The position numbers and the translations under genes were made by a program. The notes under the pieces were generated by a model. It was not told the DNA's origin. It saw nothing but the letters and a program-made list of their open reading frames with translations, and ran no database searches. From Coriolopsis trogii (taxonomy: Eukaryota; Basidiomycota; Agaricomycetes; Polyporales; Polyporaceae), in assembly GCA_020543525.1 (NCBI GenBank), contig JAHYIO010000005.1:1054001-1118000 (forward strand): DNA of 64,000 bases. The letters run 5' to 3'. Below, piece after piece: positions 55,590 through 64,000 of this stretch (position 1 is the stretch's first letter; the number at the start of each line of letters is the position of its first letter).

Positions 55590-56742
55590 GACATTCTGTC
55601 AGATATGTCGCTGCTAACAGTGTGTAGGATAAGACGATTATTGCCATTGTATACGTACTATCTCAACAATAGGAAGGAGCGATTGGGAATGCGCTTCGTT
55701 GTAGCATCACGATCGGCTCAGCCTGGTATCTGCAGTATCACGCATGCCGGAGCTTGCTACGGTAAAGCGATGTACATGAGGGTATCTGACATCAATACGT
55801 GTCTTGGTCAGGATTATAGGGCTTCGCTGCTCCCTCACATACACTTCGTACTTCCGATATACCGCCCTTCTTCCTGCAATCCACGCGCGACACTCCGCCA
55901 CTTCGTGACTGTACGCAACATGAGACCTCAGGTCATGCGTCTGATGTGTCTGATGATGGCATGGACTACTCTGGCTTTCCTCAAGTGCGAGATCTAGGCA
56001 TGTCGGTCCAGAAGCGGACAAAGTATGCGCTTCAAGATCATTTTTGCAACGGGAACGCCGAGCTTGCGTTCGTCAGCGGACCGGATCTGCGAAAAGTACC
56101 TTTGACGTTGGCGCAAGGCGTGATGTGCTCTGCCCTGACCGCGGCACGCACATGCGTTCGACGATCTTGAAGGCGTCCCACCGGTCCCGGTGGCATGTGC
56201 CACATTCAAAACGAAGTTCAACGACGACGTTCACCAATTGGACGTGCCACATGTCATGATCCCCACAGCGGCGAATCGTGTAAAGGAACGGATCCCGAGT
56301 AGAGCCATCGGAGTGTACTACAGTAGAGTACCGACAGCAGACATCATTAGGTGAACTCGTGAGTGTTGGCGTGACTATTCGATCGCCACAGTCGCGCAGC
56401 TGATGACTGTCACTTTACGTAGCTACTGCACGGCATGTGCATAAAAACCTTGAGGGCGTCCTCCTAGGGACGCAGCGGTTGTAAATGCGTCCAAACGGAT
56501 CTGTATGAAACCTGCTATAGGCTGCTCTTGGGTAGGTCAGGATAATGTACCGGTGACAGTATGTGCGCATGCATCTACTCATTAAATGCACTTTGAATGT
56601 CGCGACAGGCTCCTCCGTACTGAGGCAGAAGTCGATATCCCTCAGGATCCACACAGCGCATAGCATACACTAGAGTTGGGTCGAGTGGCATGTCGGCGCA
56701 TCACGTCGGGTTTGCAGTCGACTGAGCGGTACATGTCTATGC
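55590..56742. other. Intergenic, no gene seen
   Basis: 1.1 kb between the convergent ends of the peptidase and MFS genes. Short frames only. Confidence 0.5.
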
Positions 56743-58426
56743 CTACCCGGTCTTCGCCTTGAGCTGTCTCCAAAGGGTCGTGAACATGACCCCGCCGATG
56801 CCTACGATCGCGATCTGCAGCCCCACGTAGCTCGCCATCCCGACCTTGACACCCGACCCGCCCCATACCGCGCCAGTGACGCGACCGGTGTAGTTGCTCC
56901 ACTGGATGAAGAGACTGATCCGCCCATTCCACTCTCCTGGCATTTGCTTGGACAAGAGACTGAGCGTGACCGTGCTCGAGACGTTGAACCCGAGCGCGAC
57001 GAGGAACCACGCGACGAACAGGCTGCCGTAGTTGACCTTGTCCGCGCGGATGATCGCGAGCCCGACGAGCAGGCCCGCAAGGCCAATAGACGTTCCCGTC
57101 GCGAGCGTGTGCCGGTCCTGGACGCGGCGCGCAAAGTGGAGGTTGAGGAGGAGGAACGGGATCGTGCATGCGCCGCCGAGCGCGATCATGTTCCCCGCTG
57201 CGAAGGGACTGAAGTGGAACGGGTTCGCGGGGTCCGAGGAGCCGGTAAAGACGGGGATGTTGGACTCCCAAGCGCCGAGGATGAAGAAACATGTCATCGC
57301 GAACCAGCACATCGTCGCTGCGACGCCCCACTGACGAGGTGTCATCTTGTACACCGGCGAAGGAGAGGGAGATGGAGGTGGGGATGGAGATGGAGGTGAG
57401 GTCGTGTTGATGTCTGTAGCAGAGGCGTCGGGTTCGACAATGCGAAGGTGAGTGATGGTATCTTCCGGCTTCTTCTCGAGAGCAGAGCTGGAAGGGGCCG
57501 GCGCCGCTGTGCATGGTTCGAGGATCATGGGAGCCTGTGTCACTGTGCGTGGAACGTCTTCGTAGAAGACTCCGACAGCAACCCAAAAGACGGCCCAGAG
57601 AGCAACCATTATCCATGCGGGACTCGTGTAGCCATTAAAAACAGAGTTTTTGAATCCCACTTTGAACCTGCGAGTGAGAAATGAGACGCCAGTTTTCTTC
57701 TCTTCAGAGAGATACGCACAGGAGACCGCCGACGAATGGTCCAAGACTGAATCCGACACCCTGGCCGAGGACAAGCCATCCAGCGAGTGTAGTCCTTCGA
57801 CGAATGCCAACAATTCTCGGATCCGTGCAATAGCGCTTGGTGTACATCCAGAAAGTGAATCCAAACCCGGTGACCATGCGACCCATGAGAATGAGGTACA
57901 GCCAGTTGGCCCTGTACGCAAGAGCGTACAGGAGGTTCCCTAGGACCATCGAGCCACACGCAAAGTGTAAAGGGCGTTTGTACACTCCTATGACATCGTG
58001 GTGAGATCATTTGCCCGTACAGGTCAGTTGTGACAATTACCCTGGTCAAAGTGCATCAATGGCAGTAGAGTAATGCCCGAGACAGCGGTCGGAATTCCGA
58101 TGACAAGACCTGAGAACGTCGAGGAGCCGCCTAAATGCTGCGCATAGTCGTTCGACGACGATACGATGATGAAGAATGTGATCTAAGTTTCGCGTGAGTG
58201 ATGATTGTGCCCCGCCGAGCGACAGAACGCTCACCTGCAGCATCACGTTCGCCAGAATGATGATAACTAGAGACGCCATTTTCGGCATCTTCAGTTCCTC
58301 GTCAATCTCGTTAAGGACAGTTGTCTCGTCTGCATGGCTGTGCTGGGGTGCTCCGTCCCGGAGAGAAGGAAACCTCCGGGGCTGCGTGAGATTCAAGATC
58401 GTTGAGGGAAGTCTGAACCCCTGCAT
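56743..58426 (-). CDS. Major facilitator superfamily transporter
   Basis: Minus-strand gene with four or more exons, from MQGFRLPSTILNLTQPRRFP at 58426. A cytosolic N-terminus of about 50 residues precedes the first helix (MASLVIIILANVMLQ joined to ITFFIIVSSSND). The signature between helices 2 and 3 is present in modified form, and RMVTGFGFTFWMYTKRY and LGQGVGFSLGPFVGGLL follow the family pattern. A long Ser/Pro-rich central loop (SPPSPSPPPSPSPSPVY) separates the halves. The C-terminal half has clear helices such as MCWFAMTCFFILGAWES, GLAGLLVGLAIIRA, SLFVAWFLVALGFNV and VGLQIAIVGIGGVMFTT. Substrate unknown. Confidence 0.85.
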
Positions 58427-59097
58427 GATGGCGGGGTGGGTCCAAGAGGTGCACGCGTCAATCGCGCGCTTGATCCTGACTCACCGTAGGAGCGCCTCCC
58501 CGGAGACAGCGGGAAGCCGTTGGAATATAGGCGACGATCTGCGAGTGCATATGCAAAGTACCTGATGCGATCATCTGATATGATTCGACATACTTTGGTA
58601 CGATTCTGTAAAGCCTGGAATATCCACAAAATATTGCAATGATAGTAGGATGGGATGGTGCAATATTGGCGCTGGTAAACCGAGCTTCGCAGCTGCACAG
58701 CTTTTGCCAGCAGTCCTCGGACGCACCCGGGACGTTCAAGCTCACAAGGCCAGACTCCTCTTGCTTCTTGACTGCATTGCAGGCTCTCAATCTAGTCCAA
58801 ACTTCAAGACTGTGAATCTACCATCAGGTTTGGTAGGAACCTGACTTGTCACGCGCATAGCTGATAATCACCATAATAGGCCCGGTGCGATTCCCGTGCA
58901 TCGACACCGTAAAGGCTTGGAATGAGTTAATACCTAATGTCATTGCCAGACGGTTCAATGCGCTAATTACTATACATAAGTAGACTACTAGTGAGTCAAA
59001 GCCACTTCAAATCGCGGTGAACCTGTGTGCTAATCGTTCATATATCCAACAATCAAAGTAGCCTACAATTTTTAGCCATCCAGGCTTCTCATACATC
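58427..59097. other. Intergenic, no gene seen
   Basis: Between the 5' end of the MFS gene and the 3' end of the oxidase gene. A tRNA-like scrap near 58880-58915 (CCCGGTGCGATTCCCGTG) does not fold into a full tRNA. Confidence 0.5.
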
Positions 59098-60405
59098 CTA
59101 CAACCTAGCCGTCAACACAACCTCCTCCACCGGGTGACGCTGAGGCGACCTGCCACTCTCGGTCTCCATCGGAGTCGGCGCCTTGTCGAGCAACGCCTCC
59201 TCCACCATGGCCAAGACGTCTGCTGCACAGCCAAAGGCAAGTGACCAACCCGCTCCTCCGTGCCCGTACGAGTGTACGATCCTGCTGTGCCTCGTGCGGA
59301 TGCCTGACCCGCTCACAGGGGGACGCAGCTCACGCTCGACGCGGACGTTGCGCTGCCGGAAGGGCCGAAGGCCCTGCGCGATCGGGTAGTCCGGGTCCAG
59401 GCGTGCGTTCTTCAGTACGGGGAGGAAGGCCTCGCAGCGGGCCCGCATGCGTTTGATGATCGGGGTCTCGAGCGTGTAGTCGAGCGCGCTCTCGTGCGAC
59501 TCCGTGATCCCACCGACGATGAGGATCTTGTCGTTGCGGGGCACGAGGAAGACGATCTCGTTGGCGACGTCGGCGGAGATGCTGAGTGCGGCGTCGATGA
59601 CGGGAAAGTCGGTCCCGTCGTTGATGACGCGGAGAAGCCCACCACGGATGGGGTAGCAGGTCGGATCCCCAGCGAGCTCCGTGCCGGCGATGCCTGTCGC
59701 ATTGACGATGACGTCCGCCGCATACTCAGCCCGAAGAACGTGCTCCTGTTCGAGGAGGTCGCCGTGGAGGGTCCGGGTGACGAGCTTCGCACCCTTGCGT
59801 TGCACGAGGTCCTTGAGCCACGTCATCGCACGGTCGGTGTCGATCACCGGCGCGAGCATCTCGTAGGCGTCGACGGCTCCGTACTCCGGGTTGACGTTGC
59901 GCTCCTTCAGGATGCTCGTGCTGTGTCGGAAGCCGCGAACTCCGCTTTCAGCGATCTCTTTCATCTTCGAGAGCTGACCGGCGTCGTCGTCGACGTGGAA
60001 GGGGAAGAAGAAGTCTGCGGGCCTCACGCTCACCCCTGCCTCCTGTGCGAGCCTGGGCTGGGCTGCGATAGCGTCCCAGATATGGTAGGAGACCATGCAC
60101 CATTTTCGAGAGTGTCGGAGGGAGATGGCGTCCGTGTGCTGCCCGCAGACTGCGGGCGGGTATTCCCAAAGGGCACCGGCGATCTGGGAGGTGAGCCGCT
60201 GTGTCTGGCCGTAGGATGCCCACTCCTTCGCCACGACCGTCACATGGTAGCCCTTGTCGAGGAGGGTCCAAGCCGTGACGAGGCCAATGACCCCTCCACC
60301 GACGACAAGAACACGGGGAGAGAAGGGCGTAGCGGGGTGCAGACAGTCAGCACCGGGAGAGAGATCTTTCCAGAAGACGAGAGGCTGAGATTGTACGGTG
60401 GTCAT
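59098..60405 (-). CDS. DAO1: FAD-dependent D-amino-acid oxidase family protein
   Basis: Single-exon gene of 435 aa. Residues about 30-60 carry the FAD-binding Rossmann fingerprint RVLVVGGGVIGLVTAWTLLD. YGQTQRLTSQIAGALWEYPP is the conserved dinucleotide-proximal loop. GGLLRVINDGTDFP and KILIVGGITESHES follow. The C-terminal signature is RIVHSYGHGGAGWSLAFGCA. These fit D-amino-acid or D-aspartate oxidases. The protein ends in ARL, which fits a type-1 peroxisomal targeting signal, the expected location for this family. It is longer than typical members (about 340-370 aa), mostly at both ends. A TATAAAT box lies 96 bp upstream. D-Ala versus D-Asp preference cannot be told. Confidence 0.9.
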   Translation of the reverse strand: MTTVQSQPLVFWKDLSPGADCLHPATPFSPRVLVVGGGVIGLVTAWTLLDKGYHVTVVAKEWASYGQTQRLTSQIAGALWEYPPAVCGQHTDAISLRHSRKWCMVSYHIWDAIAAQPRLAQEAGVSVRPADFFFPFHVDDDAGQLSKMKEIAESGVRGFRHSTSILKERNVNPEYGAVDAYEMLAPVIDTDRAMTWLKDLVQRKGAKLVTRTLHGDLLEQEHVLRAEYAADVIVNATGIAGTELAGDPTCYPIRGGLLRVINDGTDFPVIDAALSISADVANEIVFLVPRNDKILIVGGITESHESALDYTLETPIIKRMRARCEAFLPVLKNARLDPDYPIAQGLRPFRQRNVRVERELRPPVSGSGIRTRHSRIVHSYGHGGAGWSLAFGCAADVLAMVEEALLDKAPTPMETESGRSPQRHPVEEVVLTARL

Positions 60406-62487
60406 GGTGTGCTGATGATGGGTGGATGTGCTGTGTGGTTACGGCTGCTGCTCTTGAGCTGGGGGACGAGGCTGATGTGCAGTAGCTAGTATGCTCAAGC
60501 ATTTATACCCAACGACGAGCGAGTATGCCCCACATGCGAGGTGCGCTAGTGTCATCAATGTCCTCATGTCACAATGGCTACCGCTTACGATTCTCCCGTT
60601 CGCTCTGCAGGTGCTGCTGTCGTTCAGCTACGCGCTTTCTGCTGCTGCGACAAGGTTGGCAGATGGTCGTCTCACTAAAAATGCCCAAGTGAAGCTGGAC
60701 CGCTCTCGAGCGAGTTCCGACCGGTGAAGCTGTCCTGCGATGTGGTATGGCGCCCATTGAAGCTCCATCCTGGACATGCAGTCATTCAAGGTTTACGGAC
60801 ACGAGACAACGGAACATCATCAACACGCGCGTAATGCTAAAACATCCAGAGGAAATTCGCTTTCCTCCGAGGCACGTTCGCGGGAACCTTTGTGAACCAG
60901 TGCGCATGGTAAAGGATCACCTGGGATTGACAGCGTCTGGTAGCGCTCATCCGTGATGTTGCGGGCCTGGATCCACTGACATGTCCGTCAAAAGTCAGAC
61001 TGACCAACCTCCCTCCCGACGCGGAACTTGGTCAGCAACGGAGGCATGAGGACGGTCAGGTCTCGGCGCAACTGACACTCTAGGGCTTCGCCCATCATGC
61101 CCGGTCGGACTGAATAGCATTGCGTGCTTGAACGCCACAAAGGTGGATTGACCTGAGATCGCTCCGGGAGCATATGTGCTCAACTGTGGGGCTAGGCTTA
61201 TAGGAAGAGCCTTTACGTGCTGGATCTTAGGAGAGACTTGAATATTGTCGTCCAGGATGCAATAATTCACGGGTTGTAGCCCCCAGACCATTCGCTCCAA
61301 GATGCCAAGTTCATGCTTGAGATGCTCCGACCCCCGACCCCATGGTCATTTTCGGTGACATGTGAGCCCGCACTGCGTCAGTGTATGCCAAACTCTCTAT
61401 CCGTCTACTACAGCCCCCACGGACCCCCATTTCCCCTTCGCGGTGCTCAGGCCGTCCAGCGAGCGCATACGTATCTCTAGACGCATTCGAGAGATACAAC
61501 ACACGTCGCGTTTCTGAATGAGTTGGTGGCGATAGTATAGAAGATGAGCACTAGAGCGGTCAGCCGCGCTGTATCCATGGCGCGAGAATCCCAACACCGG
61601 GCATGTTTCTGACACCTACGGCCGCTGGGACTCCGAGCGATTCGTCACCAATCCTGACTTGCAACTCCTCCATAGGACCGGAAATCAACGCGCTGCCTAT
61701 ATCGGTCCCGAATCGTCCGGGTGTGCTGCGAACTCAATGGCACGGAAGTGCCTTGGTGTGGTTGCCATCACAGAACGGAAAACAAACACGTCACTACTTG
61801 AGTACTTATACTTAGATCGTATTAGCATTGATGCGCACTCTCTTCTTGACCGTGTTTGCGTCTTCTGAGCAGGGCCCGGATGTAGCACGGGTGGACTCTA
61901 TGACATCATTCGTCTTGTCGGAGTGGTTTTCTATCTCTTCGCGCCGTAATAGATATGCACTAGTGCTGTTGCGACCTTATGACCGCTGCTCAGCATTCCC
62001 TCAGCGTTGGTTTATCGCCGATTGCCCGTCTCCCTCTTCGTCATCTTTACCTGGGGCGGAGGGACGGCAGTTGCTTAGCTCATGAGCATCCCGACCAACA
62101 CTATTCCAACGTGGATGACTTGGATCAGCTGCTTATTCTAGGAGACCCAATCCGCTCTGCCCGCCAGCGAAAGGTTGCACCTGAGTAGTAAATAGCAATG
62201 GTCCCTGACGATGATGATGTATTCACGTTCGGGGCAACCTCGTCAATCATACCTGTATCGTGAACTATGAACCATTCATTCTCGCTTCCGACTATCGGCG
62301 CATGGTGCAGTGGATATAGGATAGTCAAGAGATCGACCAACACGCTAGCAGTCAGCTACGCAGACGAGCGTGGTGCGTGAAGCGCGGCCCTCATGTGTAT
62401 AGCTAGTACTGTACAGCCATCAGCCCTGCAAATCAGTCTCTACGTCGTAACTAGGATTAGCATCTCTTGTTTCTCCCTGTGCACTGT
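60406..62487. other. 2-kb interval without a supported gene
   Basis: Minus-strand frames near 60990-61300 contain protein-like stretches (VNYCILDDNIQVSPKIQHVK and, in another frame, LRRDLTVLMPPLLTKFRVG), which could be a decayed gene. No start or family can be given. Otherwise nothing is seen. Confidence 0.35.
60501..60507 (-). promoter_or_regulatory. TATA box of the D-amino-acid oxidase gene
   Basis: On the minus strand TATAAAT lies 96-102 bp before the ATG at 60405. Confidence 0.55.
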
Positions 62488-64000
62488 CTACTTCATTCTC
62501 GTGAACATCTCCATGGAGTGCTCGAGCAGCTTGATATCCGCCTCAAGCGTTTTCCTCTGCAAGATGAGTACAATGAGCATGCATGCCACTCAATAGCACG
62601 CGGGAGACGAGTGACCCACCTTCTCCTCATTCACGAGACGGACGTTCGCGGGCACGGTAGACTCGTAGTCCGCTTGCGACTCGACCTTCTCGATCTTGGA
62701 CAGGTTCATCCGCGCCAACGCGAGCTTCTTCTCGCACTTGTTGATCTCGCCGTCGATGTCGACCTGGCCCTAAGTACGCCAACCCACGATCAGCGTCAGA
62801 AATGGACAGGTATGGCGGAGACGGAAATGACGCGCACCCTGACGAGAACGTGGACGAAGATCGTGGGGGTGAGCACCTCGGAACCACACCCCTCGGGCAC
62901 GCCACTGATGTCCCGAACGACCTCTGCGGACTTGCAGTTCTTGGTGAGCGCGAGGAACGTCGGTACCTGCGACTTGAACAGCTCCGCCTCTGACTCTTTC
63001 TCCGCACGAATGTACACTTTTTAGGCCACGAACAGTGAGCAATCCTGCATGGAGATAACCATTAAAAATGGGGAGTAACACATACCGTGGAGCCCCTGCT
63101 GAATGTTGTAAGACGCGGCGAGACCGCGGGAAGACTTGACAGCGGAGAAAACGAGGTCAAACTCCCGCTCTGCGCTCGCAAACTCGAACGACTTGTCCTA
63201 CAGGGCGCACAGAGTTTCTTAGCATGCAAATTATGGAAGGTTTTCGTTCGCGTGGCACTCACAAACGTCGGATATTTGGAAAGCATGATCGACGGCGTGG
63301 AGTCGTTCGGCCGGCGAGGGAGACGCTGCCACAGCTCCTCCGTGACGAAGGGCATGAAGGGGTGCAAGAGCCGGAGACCGTAGTCCAAGCAAGTATACAG
63401 CGTCTGTTGTGCCGACTTGCGCGTCGTCTCCGACGCCGATTCGTCCGTCATCGGCTTCATCGCTTCCTACAAGGCGGATGGATGAATAGTGCGTCGAACG
63501 CAGGGAAACGAAAGGACTCACAATGTAAACGTCGCAGAGCTCGTAGAGCCAGAAGTTGTACGCAGCGTTCGTCGCGTTCATGAAGTTGCGCTCGGTCAGC
63601 TGCTTGTTGATCTCGTCGGCCGCGAGATTCAGCTTATGCAGAATCCACTTCTCGACCAGGCTCTCGTTTCCGGTAGGCTGATGGTTTGCCATCAACACAC
63701 CAGCCATAGGCATGTAATGGTCATTCCACTAACCTTTGGCGTAGGCTCAGGCACAAACTTCTCATCGAGCTTCAGCATCGCGAACTTGGTCGCATTGAAA
63801 ATCTTGTTGCAGAACTTGCGGTAGCCCTCAACACGCAAAATCTCGAGGTTGATATCACGTCCTACGAAAAGACCCGCAGGTCAGCAAACCCTGGCGGGCG
63901 ACGAACTCGCACAAAGTACGCACCTCCGCCCGAGTAAGCGCAGAGCGCAAACCGGAGCGCATCGGTACCGCACTGCGGAATGCCCTTCGGGAAGTCCTTC
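62488..64000 (-). CDS. VAS1: Valyl-tRNA synthetase, C-terminal part (runs off the right edge)
   Basis: Class I synthetase that charges tRNA-Val. Only the last exons are in the window. In order they read [19 protein letters not shown] and [20 protein letters not shown]. They continue with [66 protein letters not shown] and MLSKYPTF. After several short introns the editing/anticodon-side tail follows with [38 protein letters not shown] and the C-terminal coiled coil ending EMFTRMK. The stop is at 62490-62488. The GTDALRFAL and [15 protein letters not shown] blocks are diagnostic of ValRS. HIGH and KMSKS lie outside the window. The compartment (cytosol, mitochondrion or both) cannot be told. Confidence 0.92.

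Noticed and set aside
58880..58915. tRNA-like T-arm CCCGGTGCGATTCCCGTG
   Set aside because: The loop lacks the TTCGA consensus and no complete cloverleaf can be drawn on either strand.
59494..60489. 331-aa plus-strand frame
   Set aside because: It is antisense to the D-amino-acid oxidase gene, whose conserved FAD motifs show the true coding strand.
60988..61300. Protein-like minus-strand stretches in two frames
   Set aside because: They cannot be joined by a GT-AG intron into a gene with a start. They may be a gene relic but are not supported enough to call.
62296..62345. tRNA-like start GGCGCATGGTGCAGTGGATAT
   Set aside because: It resembles an acceptor and D-arm, but no T-arm or matching 3' acceptor strand follows within tRNA distance.
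1..64000. CRISPR arrays, bacterial operons or phage-type defence islands
   Set aside because: The window is fungal nuclear DNA with spliceosomal introns. No regularly spaced repeats of CRISPR type were seen.

Overview
The window is nuclear DNA of a filamentous basidiomycete. The best guess is a wood-decaying Agaricomycete of the Polyporales type. The reasons are GC-rich genes split by many 50-120 bp GT-AG introns, two AA9 lytic polysaccharide monooxygenases, GH5 glycosidases, an NRPS-like adenylation-thiolation-reductase protein, and a fungal set of single-copy housekeeping genes. The genus cannot be named from sequence alone.

Layout. 1-7.6 kb: F-box protein (-), AA9 LPMO (+), and a broken zinc-finger-like gene (-). 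7.9-11.5 kb: left arm of a large inverted duplication. It carries a coiled-coil gene, the detached 3' end of an NRPS-like gene, and a scrap of the 3' end of the GINS gene SLD5. 11.7-20.5 kb: NC2alpha (-), an intron-containing tRNA-Gly(UCC), a small Cys-rich protein, UCH37-type deubiquitinase, and a large disordered protein. 21.4-25.6 kb: complete NRPS-like A-T-R gene. Its 3' end starts the right arm of the duplication (25.2-28.5 kb), which holds the second coiled-coil gene. 29.2-41.3 kb: SLD5, a secreted protein, a CNNM/Mam3-type CBS membrane protein, NSE4 (with a hAT-like miniature element in an intron) and a second AA9 LPMO, all on the minus strand. 42.7-46.4 kb: a paralogue of the secreted protein and a Ser/Thr-rich cell-surface protein. 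47.5-48.0 kb: a second miniature element with TA target duplication. 48.0-52.0 kb: a head-to-head GH5 pair. 52.2-64 kb: exosome subunit RRP42, an M24B Xaa-Pro peptidase, an MFS transporter, a D-amino-acid oxidase, and the 3' part of valyl-tRNA synthetase running off the right edge.

How it fits together. Housekeeping genes (transcription, replication, SMC5/6, exosome, translation) are interleaved with secreted or accessory genes. Most of the accessory genes have a clear TATA box 45-100 bp upstream of the ATG. The most unusual feature is the 3.3 kb inverted duplication about 14 kb apart. The two copies of its anonymous gene have the same exon layout and differ in overall length by exactly one 33-bp coiled-coil repeat. 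A second, independent scrap of SLD5 lies at the edge of one arm, which points to a complex local rearrangement.
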